Below are positions 12,346 to 22,910 of a stretch of DNA of 32,913 nucleotides, one piece after another. The notes beneath the pieces were generated by a model that saw only the letters and a list, made by a program, of their open reading frames with translations, made no database searches and was not told the origin of the DNA. The DNA is from Hymenopellis radicata (Eukaryota; Basidiomycota; Agaricomycetes; Agaricales; Physalacriaceae): positions 1 through 32,913 of the forward strand of contig JADNRX010000564.1 in NCBI GenBank assembly GCA_015501595.1, written 5' to 3'. The first letter of the stretch is position 1. Each line of letters begins with the position of its first letter. The position numbers and the translations under genes were made by a program.

Positions 12346-12402
12346 CGTATGATAAGGTCTTTGGCATACGATAAGGTCTTGGTGTACGACAAGGTCTCGG
12401 GA
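12346..12402. repeat. Local tandem triplication inside the DUF6535 copy 2 remnant
   Basis: Three slightly diverged units of about 18 bp (core ATACGATAAGGTCTTGG) stand side by side where copies 1 and 3 have only one. On the coding strand they repeat the DLVV/DLIV region. The unit length is divisible by three, so the frame is not disturbed by this event alone. Confidence 0.6.
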
Positions 12403-12762
12403 CTCCTCTACAGGAAAACTCTGGCTCCCAGGCGCTTGCTGCAACAAGTAGCATGAAACCGAGTACAAGTTGTTGCGGTTGGTGAAGATATTCGCAGAAT
12501 TTGCGACAGTTCAAGTCTGGTGTCAGAGTATAAAGACCCTCGAGACAGCCCACGATAACCCGATTTGGTTCCGGGGAAATCATCCACTGGCATCCAGCCG
12601 CCACCACATATCACCCATTCCATGAAGATGATCCCCATCCACCTTCATCCCTGAAGATTATGTATGCTTCCTCTTGACCATGAGACAACGCATTGGCCAT
12701 TATCTTCATGGGCATCCGGAGGTTTGACATTGGGGCATCTTGAATGTCATAATCATACTGAA

Positions 12763-12772
12763 GGCAGTTATA
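12763..12772. repeat. Target site duplication, left copy (GGCAGTTATA)
   Basis: The 10-bp word GGCAGTTATA stands here and again at 17333-17342, directly flanking the inserted element. Copies 1 and 3 contain a single equivalent (reverse complement GGCAGTCATAG), as expected for an unoccupied site. Confidence 0.8.
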
Positions 12773-12836
12773 AAACAGGACCGCTTATTCTTAAGATATC
12801 TCGGTCGGACCGAGATAAGATAAGAATCTTAAGATA
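12773..12836 (+). repeat. Left terminal inverted repeat of the 4.56-kb element
   Basis: Pairs with 17265-17332 on the opposite strand; the inner 50 bp or so are about 90% identical. The left repeat contains its own near-perfect palindrome at 12797-12817 (TATCTCGGTC-G-GACCGAGATA) flanked by TCTTAAGA on both sides, so a single end can fold into a hairpin. Confidence 0.8.
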
Positions 12837-14519
12837 CTACATCCCCTACTTACTGAGCACAATCTGGGGCTTCATTGAAACTTCGAGCAGAGTGTGAGTC
12901 TTGAGAGTACTATATCCCATCAAAGTCTCAGTCCAGTTCGAATGAATGTTGGTGATGCAACTGAGAAACATGAATTAACAGAACAAGGGAGACTGTCACT
13001 CCAAATTGAGATGTTATGACAGAGAGCTCAGTGCATTGCATGGTCGGAAGAGTTATAAGAGTTCATACACTACGGTTTTCGAAGCCGAGTAGTCACATAG
13101 CATACCTGCACACTACAATATTTCGTACGTACACCAATGGTCAAAAGTAGAGTTAAGAGGACGGAACCTAATGTAACCTGTAAATTCACTGCGACACGGC
13201 CCTCTTCCTTCTCTCCCCACCCCAGAGCGGGGGGTCAGCTTCAACATAAATTAACAGCTGTAACTATGAGCTCGTCGAAGCGCTAAGCGGTCCCGGTTTA
13301 TGTGTCGCAAAGGTCATGACAGTGGCCTTGAACACGACGACGAGAGCGCCTGTTGCTTAGGCGAAGAAAGAACTGGTTGAAGATACCATCAGCTTCGTAT
13401 CTAAAATAAGGCTAGAAATCTCACTGAAGCCAGCATTGACAATGTGAGATGCCTTGGCGCGCCGCATTTCCTCAAAGACAGCCCTCACGCACCAATTTCC
13501 CAAAGGTGTATATCGGAATACTTCTATCACAGAGACAGTTAGCCGAGTCGTCGGTCATAGCTATAGGAAACAATGAGTTTAAAGAAGGTTGACGTAGATC
13601 TGCGACACTTACCATCCCATCGCGAAAGAACAGGAGTTCAGAAAAGCCAAACTGTCGTTCACCGGCACGAAATCAAGGGAATGGTTCTCTCCAAGATTTC
13701 GATCTCGACTGGTCATGAGATAAGCCGTAATTCAATATTCAGTCATAGATGACAGCAAACTTACCGTACAGAACAAGACCAAGAAAGCGAACAAACGACA
13801 GTCACTGTAGACTTGACAGTCGAACCGAATACCGTCTTGGAGAACGCTGCGGCAGCAAATGTCAGTCTCCTTGGTGATATAATCGCCGCGTTCATATTGC
13901 GAGGGGCCGTGAGCGCATCGTGGAATTGGACTTTGAACGGAGGGAAGAATTGTCAGTCAATGGGTGTAACAGCTGGACAATCCGGCTCGGGATGTGCACG
14001 GGGACGAAAAGTAGGGAAGTAGGCATTGATGAATGTGAGGGTAACCGTGGGTCCCAACCAGTCCATATCTCTTGCGCGCGCTTGTAGAGCTCGTCACAGT
14101 CGGCGGCGGCGAGCTCGTATTTTGGAGGAGACAGATTCATGTCACCTGGGCATTGTCAATAGGCGCCATGTCAAAGATAAAACACGTACATTGTCACAGC
14201 CCGCGATCTAGGCGTCGAGGAGGTTTCGAACAGCGCCAGGAATTTTCAGGTTCGCCGATGACAGAACCTGGTTGATAAAACAAGACATTTCCGCTACAAA
14301 AGCACCTGTACAACGTACATCGAGGTCACAGTCATGAAGAAAGACGAGGAGGAAGTGGGAATGGCGGGCGATCCGGACATCGACTGTGGGCGGGTCCGCT
14401 GGGCTTCAGAGCGAGAAGGAGCAGACGGATTGAGCGGTGACGACACCCTACTCGTGATCGTCGACTCGGAAGCGTAAGGACTGTGGGCCTGTCCATCGTG
14501 CTGCACGACGAGCTCAGTA

Positions 14520-15110
14520 TGCGAATATGTCGTACACGACGAACAGGATGGGGAAAAAGGAAAGATGGTGGTCGTTAAATGGAGGGTGTCCGTGGAAAAG
14601 ACGCGCTTCTCTGCGTGTCGTACGTATAGTTGAAAATGCCGGTGGAAGACGTCATCTCGCTGATTGCGATGACTTGAAAGCGACGACATTGTTACCACTG
14701 AAAGTGCTGATGAATACGGTTATCGGTGCGGAGAAAAAGGACTTACGCGGTCGCGCTGGTGGTCACCCATCCGCTTGGGGAAGAGTCGAGGTTCTCAGGA
14801 TCAACAAGTGATTCCAAACCCTCTGTAACGGCGTCCTTCTGGATGGGGATGACCGTGTACTATCCGGTTACTTCAACAACGCTCAGTAGTTCACCAGTGT
14901 ATGCGTCCACGTAAGCCTCCAGCCAGGCGTTTGTCTCCTCGTTGTGGCCTTGGATGGCCACTAAACATTGCTGCTCCATCCCGGAGACGTACGCGGTCGC
15001 GCTCGTTTTCTGAGCAGAGCAGGACAAAGTCGTCCTCTCCATCGAGGGCTGTTGCAAGCCGCGGAACAGGAACATCAAATCGGAAGAGTAGAGGTGGCGC
15101 GTCCATCGGT
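14520..15110 (-). pseudogene. M36 fungalysin-type metallopeptidase gene fragment carried by the element
   Basis: On the minus strand the sequence reads NEETNAWLEAYVDAYTGELL (14880-14950). After an in-frame TAG at 14860-14862 it continues YTVIPIQKDAVTEGLESLVD. This is the end of the FTP/PepSY propeptide region and the start of the catalytic part of secreted fungalysin peptidases. A 49-nt intron (14698-14746, GTAAGT...TTTCAG) joins it to GNNVVAFKSSQ. After a one-step frameshift comes SSTGIFNYTYDT, another typical fungalysin block. The zinc-binding HEXXH segment is not found. Upstream, LATALDGEDDF at about 15020-15060 may be propeptide sequence. Retention of an intron points to capture at DNA level. 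The fragment is clearly non-functional. Confidence 0.65.
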
Positions 15111-15189
15111 GACGGTGGTGGGCGCTGACAAGGAGGGAACGGCTTTGGCTATGTTTGCCAAGCGACCTTCCCTCGCGACGATTCAGCGA

Positions 15190-15247
15190 CATTGTGTACC
15201 CGTCGGAGTATCCGACGGTCCGACGTTGGTCCGACGGGTACACAATG
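15190..15247. repeat. Perfect 18-bp inverted repeat (hairpin) with 22-nt loop
   Basis: CATTGTGTACCCGTCGGA at 15190-15207 is exactly complementary to 15230-15247. The loop again contains CCGACG words. Weaker complementarity extends outward: the sequence near 15024-15036 (ACAAAGTCGTCCT) reappears inverted near 15417-15429. The site may therefore be the centre of an old inverted duplication of peptidase-derived DNA. Confidence 0.8.
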
Positions 15248-16270
15248 GAGCAGATTCGGAGGCCCCGCATGTTGCCGACACCGGCGTCAGGGCCAGTTTT
15301 GCATCTTGCTTCCAACCACCACAATGCGCCGTTGCCTTCTCTGCGCCGTAGCCGTCCTTCACTCTCTGCGCTGTACGCCATCCTATCCCACTCGATTATC
15401 TTGAGGCCGCGACGCCAGGACGACTTTGTCGCGTTCTGCTCTCTCGACGAGCAGCACAAACGCGTAAGCCTCCCGAGGGAGCCGCGACGCTTCTCGGAGG
15501 ACGGCAGCGGGCTTCAAGAGGCTGGATGAGCCCCCGCGCCGTTGCGTCCATGCCTGCAACGAGGCAAAGGTTGGATTATCCAAGGCTGGATAGTGTCGCG
15601 GACACAACCAGGCCAAGATGGTACGTACTTTTTCATTGTTCATCTTTTATCTATCCAAATTTAAGGTATTTAGGCTTCTCTCGTTGGGTTCCACCCTCCG
15701 TCAACCGCGACGACACCCCTTCGTCACTTGCGACCACGCCTCTCTGGGCCGTGGACTTGCGACATGGCTTACGACAGCCGCGACAATAACTTCTTCGCGC
15801 GTAAGCCTCCTGGACGGAGCAGCAGCGCATCTGGTACCACCACGGCGAACCATTTGGATGGCGACTCTCCTCAACAGGTCGGAGCAGCCCCTGGGAAGTG
15901 CTTTCCACCACCACGACGCTGAACTCCCTTGTAGTAATATACCTTGCCTTGCTGATTCCTTCCCTCCTTCCAGCTGTCCGCGACATCAGCTTTCACTGCT
16001 GGTATGTGGGACATCCACCCCTCGCGCCGTTGACCGGACCTTCACGGTAAGCGCCCTTCATTTCGACTTTTCACCATCGCTGCCTAACAACCATCATCTC
16101 GTGTTCCTAGTACGTTTATTCGTTCTCAGTGTTGACCTAGCATTTCTGACTCGGTTTATAGGACAATTTCTATGACAAGGAAGCCTGGTTGAGGTCGCGC
16201 CGATGCTGAATACCATTGACGGGTAGTTTTCGTTGTGGGACGACGCGCTGTTGCATCGTGGTAAGTATGT

Positions 16271-16336
16271 CGTTCTGATTTCTGACTTGCTTCGTTCTGA
16301 TTTCTGACTTGCTTCGTTCTGATTTCTGACTTGCTT
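16271..16336 (+). repeat. Tandem repeat, three exact 22-bp units
   Basis: The unit CGTTCTGATTTCTGACTTGC plus TT occurs three times in a row without a mismatch. It follows a GTAAGT at 16261 and precedes a CTTGTAG, so it may lie inside an intron-like segment whose branch-like CTGAC has been multiplied. Confidence 0.9.
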
Positions 16337-17264
16337 ATCCCTCATTTCTTCTTCCTTGTAGCGTCAAGTATCTGTCTGGCTGGCCTTGATTGCGGCTGCA
16401 CCTGTACAGGTACGCTCCTTACCCCTTGTTCTTTTTACTTCTAATCAGTTTCTAGGAATATGCACCGTCGTCGTGCTCTACGACGCCATCACTGACCTGT
16501 CAACAATCCTAAAGAGTCGGCGGTCGTCTGACTCGGCGGACACTCGAAGCCCATGTCCACAAAGAACTTCCTCACTCGCTCACCAGCCCCGCCGAGCGGG
16601 TGTTCGTACCGTCTGGGCCGACGTACGAATGTGCCGTTGGCGAATCGGGTGTGCTCGACGACCGGCGCGGAATTGGGGACATCGGTTGTGTCTGGTACTT
16701 GAATTTGACTTCCAATATAAGTCGAACTTATGGCGGTACGTGGCGGTCTTTAAAATCTTCACATTGTGCTTATTTCTTCGTCACTAGGAATCTGGGCATC
16801 ATGATCGCGTTGATTGTCTGCTTCTGCGCTTGACTGCTACGGAGCTGATTACCTCGGCCAAGTCCGCGGGCGAGGTGTTAGTGTTCCGGCGCGGACATGC
16901 TCCCAAGAGGGCGACGACGAGGAGGCATGGGCAACGCACATGCGGCGTTGGCGCCGGACTCTAGTGACGCGGGCGGCATCAAGGTGCAGAAGCAGACCGC
17001 CATTTTCCACTCAGAGAACATGTGCTACGATCTCAAGATCAAGGCAAATCTTATACTCAGGCTTAGCTGAGTCTTATCTTATTCTCATCTTATTAGATCT
17101 TATTCTTAGACCTATCTTACTCTTAAACTTATCTTACTGCTACTAGCTTCTATAGTGTATATGGGTTGTTTGTAGTTTCACCAGCTTCAACAGTGTAGTA
17201 GACAGGGCTACAATTATAAGCTTAAGCTTAAGATAAGATTTGTGTGGAATGTGGCAGGAGATTC

Positions 17265-17332
17265 TATCTTAAGAATCTTATCTTATCTCGGTCTGACCGA
17301 GCCAATCTTAAGAAAAAGTGGTCACCTAGTTG
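17265..17332 (-). repeat. Right terminal inverted repeat of the 4.56-kb element
   Basis: Inverted counterpart of 12773-12836. It is directly preceded by AT-rich DNA with AAGCTTAAGCTTAAG-like words. The outermost bases (CAACTAGG read inward) match the left end (AAACAGG) only partly. Confidence 0.8.
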
Positions 17333-17342
17333 GGCAGTTATA
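17333..17342. repeat. Target site duplication, right copy (GGCAGTTATA)
   Basis: Second copy of the 10-bp word at 12763-12772. Joining the flanks through one copy restores the DUF6535 family sequence without gain or loss of bases. Confidence 0.8.
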
Positions 17343-19657
17343 GAAACTCGCCCAGGTTTGAAGAAGGAATTCAAGCCTTGGAAAATGGAATTTGAGCATT
17401 GAGGAGGACCGAGAGTAGAATTCTTGAATATTGGATAGACACGATAAGTATAACGAGGAGTGGTTCTCTTGTGACCATAAGGAAGTGACAGATCTATCTT
17501 GAATCACTGTTATAACACTACACAGAAAGTTGAAATCCAAAGCCGTCCAATGGTCTGTATGCAGTGTCACATTGGAATATGTAATGACCTTTACGACCCA
17601 AGCAAGGAGCTCGAGAGATCGGCAAATTGTGAAGTGCTCTATATCATTGTGATGCTGAACATGAGAAAGGGCCAGTTTCCCAGTGGCTATCAATATTCTG
17701 TGATACAAAGAGATAGACTCCACTGGGTTACTATCATAGTGCGCCAAGAGGGGCCATTCCAGAAGAGTATCCCAGATTTCCAGTTGAAAACAAGTCCAGA
17801 TGACATGTGTACCCGTCATCAACGACATACTGGGACTAGTGGCAGGTGGTGGACTAATAACTGCATATAGGACTGGAGCCAATGAACATTCATCGACATC
17901 AATGATAGGGGCCCGATAAATGGTAAGCCCCAAATCGACTATATGTTCCCAAATGGAAGGATGCATGAGCACATCACAGTGACTGGCGAAGAAGAGCAAA
18001 GCCCAAGTCTTACGATTATGAAAGAGCCACCAATAGCTATCAGGCACGATACAAATAGCAGCTATGATACGTGGATCCAGATCTCTATTAGTATCATTCG
18101 ATAGGATCGAGTCAAGATACTGTAGTGCTCTGGTGTCATGATTGTCTTGTCCAAGGAACACATAAGAACGGCAGAGGCGCTCCAGCATCCATGGCTGGCC
18201 AGGCAATTTGAGAGCTTCTTGCATCAGTTGATCACGTTGGCTCTGCATGTTGAAGGCATCACGCCATTTCCTCATAGCATAAGAGCGCGATGCGGCGGGA
18301 AGCCCGCTGATACCCTGTAAGACAAGAGAATGGATGGTGGGGTTTGACGACATCTGATACAACCAGTCGAGGGCATCGACGGAGAGAGTATCATGCGCGT
18401 CTTGGACTGCGTCAAACTCTGTCTGAGTCAATGACTTGGACAGGTATGAGTCCGGAGTCGTGCATAGGTGACAACAAGCAACGACACAATTATGGACAGT
18501 TTTCCACCAGAGTTGTCCAGTAGACTGAATAGCGAATAGGATGGCGCGATAAACATGCTGAATGCAATCAGTCAGCGATGTCTGATAGAAATGATGGATG
18601 GTATTCCACCAGAGTTGTCTAATGTGCTGAATACCAAACGGGACAACTTGACAAACATGATGAATGAAGTTGGTCAGTGGTGTCTGGTAGGGACATTGTG
18701 GAAAGACAATCGGGATTGTATTGCTGATGAGATAGAGCACACAGACAAGGACTGTGAGTGTGCCAACAGTCCATGCGAGTGAGACACATAATGGAATGAA
18801 GAAAAGGGCAAGGCCGGCAAAGAAGAGCATGAGGGAGATGTGCATAATGATAGGGAGCATTCCAATGATGATACGGACACGCCATTTCTCAAGACCCATG
18901 AAACGGAACTGGCGGATGTGACTGCGAAGTCCCGGTGTACCAGAAGGAAAAGTCATGTACCGGTGCAGCCATTGTTTCACCAGGACGGCGGCGAGAGCAA
19001 CAACGAGGCTGGTGACGAGACTGACGACCCACAATCCGTTAATCCAGACGTCGATAGCATCCGGGTCGAATTTCTCAGCGGGATTTATAGAGGGAGTCGT
19101 GACATTCACCGTCCCGCCATCAGCCATGGCGAGTTGGACAACGAGAAGATCGTGGAGGAGGAGAGCGGACATTTCCGAAAAGTCCGCTTGAAGGTTCTGC
19201 GAAACCTGTACAAGGAACGATGTGACCACGGCAGAGAAGAGACCGGCCTAGTATGTCTACTCAGCAACAATGCTCAGCAACGAGCTTGAATACGTACGAA
19301 TACCAGCATTACATCGAGACCATCGCGGGATTGGCCAACCATGTTTTCGTCATAGGCGACGGCTTCTTCAACATACACACGGTACGCTCTTGCATTGGGC
19401 GCGGTTTCCTGGCCGTAAGGATCCTCCGGAAATCGCGCCACGTAGTCGTCATTGAAGACAGGCCGCGAATCGTGCCTTCTCGCATCCTGTGCCAGCCCAA
19501 AGAACGTTTTCGCGGGCTGTGAGGGTTGGGGTACAGATACAGGACTTGGCTGGGTGCCTTCAGCCTGCGTTGGCACATCCTCCGCAACCGCGGGGCCGGG
19601 AGCAGACCCACCCGCAGGCATTTCTTGCCCGTCGTTGGATACCTCGTGGATTGACAT
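17333..19657 (-). pseudogene. DUF6535 family membrane protein, copy 2, 5' half
   Basis: This is the intact N-terminal half of a DUF6535 protein. Exon 1 (19298-19657, 120 codons) starts MSIHEVSNDGQ, has a Pro/Ala-rich segment, and ends with the DUF6535 signature YVEEAVAYDENMV then DGLDVMLVF. A 50-nt intron (19248-19297, GTACGT...CTAG) leads to exon 2, which continues AGLFSAVVTSFLVQVSQNLQ. Predicted membrane helices are at about residues 113-135, 192-212, 243-266 and 268-296, followed by a long helical cytosolic region. Exon 2 is open all the way to the transposon insertion at 17333, where it is cut in FYNC. The rest of the gene is at 11933-12772. DUF6535 has no known biochemical function; the family is expanded in Agaricomycetes. 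The start is supported by the same exon 1 in copy 3. Confidence 0.85.
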
Positions 19658-21234
19658 GAGCGTGTTGGTAGTGTGAAAGCAAGACGTTCAACAGCAGCAG
19701 CACGGCCGTGCTGTCATTCCGTAATCTGCCTCATCGGGACTGAAGTGGAATCAGGTGACTTGTCGAACGAACGAGAAGAGTATGACTGACCGTAAATACA
19801 TATTCCGTTTCCCTACTATCCTTCCGGTACTAGGCTCCTATGAAGTGCTGAAAGTACCAGACGTGAGTTGGGAAGGGCAATGCTTATAAATTCACGAACA
19901 TACTCTAATGCCTCTATACATAGACATCCGTTCTTCACGAGTCATGCAATGCCGGAAGCCTTCCCCCACATTGACATCTAAGCCATATAGGCCGGCATAC
20001 CGCAGAATGAGAGCTGTGTAGAAGAGTAGCTGTTAAGGGATACAAATGACAAATGACCGAATGTGCCGGGAGCGATATGGACTCCTGAGGGAAATCTATC
20101 TTGTGCTGGTGATGTTTGGGACCGCTGCATTTGAATGAGGACAGTAACGATATGGAGCAGTCAACGAGGGGCGTTAAGCGGAATCTGGAATCCAAATGGA
20201 TGGCGCGGACGGACGAACAGATGTTCCCCGGTGCAGAGCTGACGTTACTACAGAGGCGTGTTGCCGAAACGACGCGCTATTTCCTCCTCTTCGACTGCCA
20301 TTCTACGGCCATTTCGTAAGGACGACAATTCCTGTTGGCATGAGAGCCAGCGCATTCGATATCGTGGGCGAAACGCCTTCCATTAATATTTTGGGTAAAG
20401 CTGACACGCCTATTCGCGGAGCAGTTCCTGCGGAGAATGATCTCTGTCGCGGGTTCATGGAAGACTGGAACGGAGAAGTAATTTGGTGTCGCGATTGGTT
20501 CTCGCTCATTTCCTGACGGATATTTCCCCGCCAATCCCAGACATAGCGAGATTTGCGGTACTAATGATGGATATCTCTCGTGTTCAACACTCTTGCGGTC
20601 GGACAATGAGGATGCGACTGGGATTGATATTCACACAGATTGCGATAATTTCGGACAGTAAACATATATCTAGAGAAAGGATGAGCAGATGTTTCATGTA
20701 GCAAGTAAATCGGCGCACCTCGCTCGTTTCTTGGTCGCAAACCCCTCCTTCGTGAGGGAGCAGGCAGGGCGGGACAATGGAATGGAGAGCATAAAACCAC
20801 TGAGAGCTATGGGGGAGATCAACATGAAGGCATTATGGATGCCCACACGAAAACGTACTGGAAGTGATCATCCAAATATGTCCCTCTATATTCATGCCAG
20901 ACACGCGATGGCGTCGAAGAGAAGAAGACGAAGGAGCTCTTGATATCATAGAAGATTTTCGCGACGTATTGAACTGGGCTCTGAGACACAAAATGGAACA
21001 TTTCGGCCATTTCTGCGGTGGTGAATAGGAGAAAGGTGCCCGAATCATGATGGCTGGAAGTTCGATATAGGTTTCCGTATTGGCGACATCAGCCTGACGA
21101 ATATTTCCTCGTCGATCCCAGCTATGGTAGAAATTGCAGGGCGATAGGGATCGCTGCTGGTGGCAGGTCTGAAAGAGGACGATTGCCTGATCGGGGAGCG
21201 CGTCCCACCTTGAACTCAGCCTACCACAGCCACC
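19658..21234. other. Upstream region of DUF6535 copy 2, repeat-derived, no gene recognised
   Basis: The first 75 bp match the DNA upstream of copy 3 (32327-32400), including AGTGTGAAAGCAAG. Similarity resumes at about 20236-20420 with 32610-32890 (CTACTACAGAGGCG, CCACGGCCATTT, GGTAAAGCTGACACGCCTATT), so the two loci share a duplicated promoter-side region with different insertions. A short repeat also links 20518-20560 to 21097-21140 (GATATTTCC.CG.C.ATCCCAG). Open frames here look random. Confidence 0.5.
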
Positions 21235-22236
21235 ATGTACGGAACCTCTGCCGCCGCGCAGAAAGCCAAGCGACGTACCCACAGCCGTCCAGAGATATCC
21301 GACGAGCTCATCCAGGAATTTCCCAACATAGAGAGAGTCTCTTGGGCCCTTTGCGCTGCTCAATTCGAACCGCTTCTGCAGGTGTGCTACTGATGGAAGC
21401 TAGAATTCATTTCCCTTACCAACGTTGTGGCAAGCCTTCCAGGTGGCTTGTGCTCGTTTCCCAGCAATTTCCCATACCTCCGGAGTCTCCATATAGACGA
21501 AAACGAAAACTATGTATCTCGGGTGCCATGCCTGTGCCAGAATTCCAGCAGTTCAATCCCATGCATCGATGCTTTCCGATACCGCGTGTACATTAAGGAT
21601 ACCCGACTTCAAGAGAGCTTGATATCAGGACGATGTATCTGCTCCTTGCAGGAAGTCCGCTCCGTCTTGCTCGATATAGGCAACCCCATGCCTCAACTTG
21701 ATGCTCTCCTCGCGACCTTCGCGAACTCAATGCGAGAGTTCACTCTCTATGGAACCGTGAACGGTGAGTCGGCAGAGACGTATCGTTACGAATACTAAGC
21801 TCACTTACTTTTAGCGCTATCTTGGAGCAAGGCCTTACCACTTTCAAGACTGCGTACATTTACGTTTTGCCTTGACATCGAAGAGAAAGCCGAGAACGTC
21901 CTCAGGTGGATGACTTCCCAGCTGCTTACCCTGGTAGACTCAGACGGGGAAGTCTGTTGCCTGAACACAATCATTGTCGAGCTGCAGTTGCCGTTTATCT
22001 GCCGTTATGAATGGGAGCAGATCACTGCGTCTATGCTAGAACCCTGGAGCCGCTTCATTGACGTCGTGCGACGCATCCCATCTGCACGCGCGTTTCAGAT
22101 CAAGTTGATACCCACTTGCTACAGAGGCCGGTATGAGGATGTGATGATGCGCGTTCGGGCGTTGGGCGATGATTATATGCAGGCGTATCTGTCCTGTATC
22201 CACGTGGACGATTGTCCGCTCAAGATCACTTTGTAG
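21235..22236 (+). pseudogene. Leucine-rich F-box-associated-type protein remnant, two exons
   Basis: A coding-like region in one frame from an ATG in good context (GCCACCATG, 21235). It reads ELIQEFPNIERVSWALCAAQ, hits an in-frame TGA at 21391-21393, and goes on in the same frame with WKLEFISLTNVVASLPGGLC and FPYLRSLHIDENEN. A 51-nt intron (21764-21814, GTGAGT...CTAAG...TTTAG) connects to a second exon (21815-22236) with LSRLRTFTFCLDIEEKAENV and WEQITASMLEPWSRFIDVVR, ending ITL-stop. The leucine-rich pattern and style resemble the C-terminal part of basidiomycete F-box proteins, but no F-box precedes it. The family call is inference. The stop codon suggests a decaying gene. Confidence 0.5.
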
Positions 22237-22319
22237 GGTTACCACGGAGGCGTTGATCTATTTATCTTACTTTCTATAACAGCAGTCAGAAGTGTCTAAG
22301 TAGCGGTCGGGCGACACAA

Positions 22320-22910
22320 TTGATTGCGCGTCGTCCTGATTTGGAAAGAGTCGCTTTTTTGCTTTTGCACCACCATCATGCTCAAATACCACTGGCTGGT
22401 GTCAACATGCCTACAGGAAGCGTTGCATGACAGCGATGTATCTCCCGAACTTTGGGCAACAAACAGAATAATCTTGGCTGGATTCATGACGAAGCCTTAT
22501 GTAGGTGCCATGCTGCCTAACGCGACCCATATACGCTTAAGACGGATGCCGAGTTAACGAAAGACGCGACTGTGCTGTATGCGCGCGTCGGGTGAGTCTG
22601 TCTACCAAATGGTACAACTGTTAACTTTTATTCTAACCTTAAAACATAGTTTTCATGCGTCTCGTCCGAAATGAGCGTGATAACCGACGCGACTGGCATG
22701 GCCAATGCCAATTCGTTGTTCAAGGCAAATCTCCAGCTCCGTCCTTATAGGCCAGTCTCCTCGTAGTATATATAGAGGAAAAGCTCCCAGTACGACGTGT
22801 CCTTCACTTCTCGCATGAAGCTCGCGTCAAGGCCGGTTCCCAGAACCTTCTTCTCGGTTTCTGCAAGGAACTCGCCTGGATGGATCACCAGGTTGGACAA
22901 CAGCAATCTC
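22320..22910 (+). repeat. Repeat blocks C and B, third copy
   Basis: Block C (about 22335-22500) and block B (about 22560-22910) in the same order and orientation as at 11250-11735, with small indels between them. The minus strand of block B reads HPGEFLAETEKKVLGTGLDA. No DUF6535 sequence follows this copy; similarity ends near 22910 (CAGCAATCTCAT). Confidence 0.7.

Larger units (their letters stand above)
11933..12772 (-). pseudogene. DUF6535 family protein, copy 2, 3' half
   Basis: The C-terminal part of a DUF6535 gene. On the minus strand it starts abruptly inside the family sequence at NCLQYDYD (12772) and ends with the family's conserved 49-nt intron (12032-12080) and a 32-residue last exon (11933-12031). 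The missing upstream part lies 4.56 kb away at 17333-19657, beyond the inserted element. Besides the split it has decayed. One base is lost at about 12632-12637 relative to copies 1 and 3, shifting the frame at FRDEG. There is an insertion near 12570, and an 18-bp unit is triplicated at about 12346-12402 where copy 1 has a single unit. It cannot encode a normal product. Confidence 0.8.
12773..17332. mobile_element. 4.56-kb TIR DNA transposon-like element, non-autonomous, Mutator-like by TSD length
   Basis: The element interrupts DUF6535 copy 2 and is bounded by a 10-bp direct duplication and imperfect terminal inverted repeats of about 60 bp. Inside the repeats TATCTTAAGA.TCTTATCTTA and CTCGGTC.GACCGAG are shared by both ends. 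A 9-10 bp duplication fits Mutator-like elements best; hAT or KDZ elements (8 bp) are less likely. No transposase-like reading frame is visible. The interior holds M36 peptidase fragments, a hairpin, a 22-bp tandem repeat and other gene-like pieces with possible splice sites (for example 16260-16460). Stretches 12837-14500 and 15900-17260 contain nothing else I can name; 17040-17160 is rich in CTTATCTTA-like subterminal words. The family name is inference, while the boundaries are seen directly. Confidence 0.8.

Noticed and set aside
13892..14140. Minus-strand frame with a DELYK string (ADCDELYKRAQEIW), recalling the end of a fluorescent reporter
   Set aside because: Five residues by chance. 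No reporter sequence surrounds it and the neighbouring words do not match.
13813..17146. Open frames inside the 4.56-kb element as candidate transposase
   Set aside because: None shows a DDE/D-type catalytic spacing, zinc finger or continuous length over about 200 codons. The only recognisable protein text is M36 peptidase, on the minus strand.
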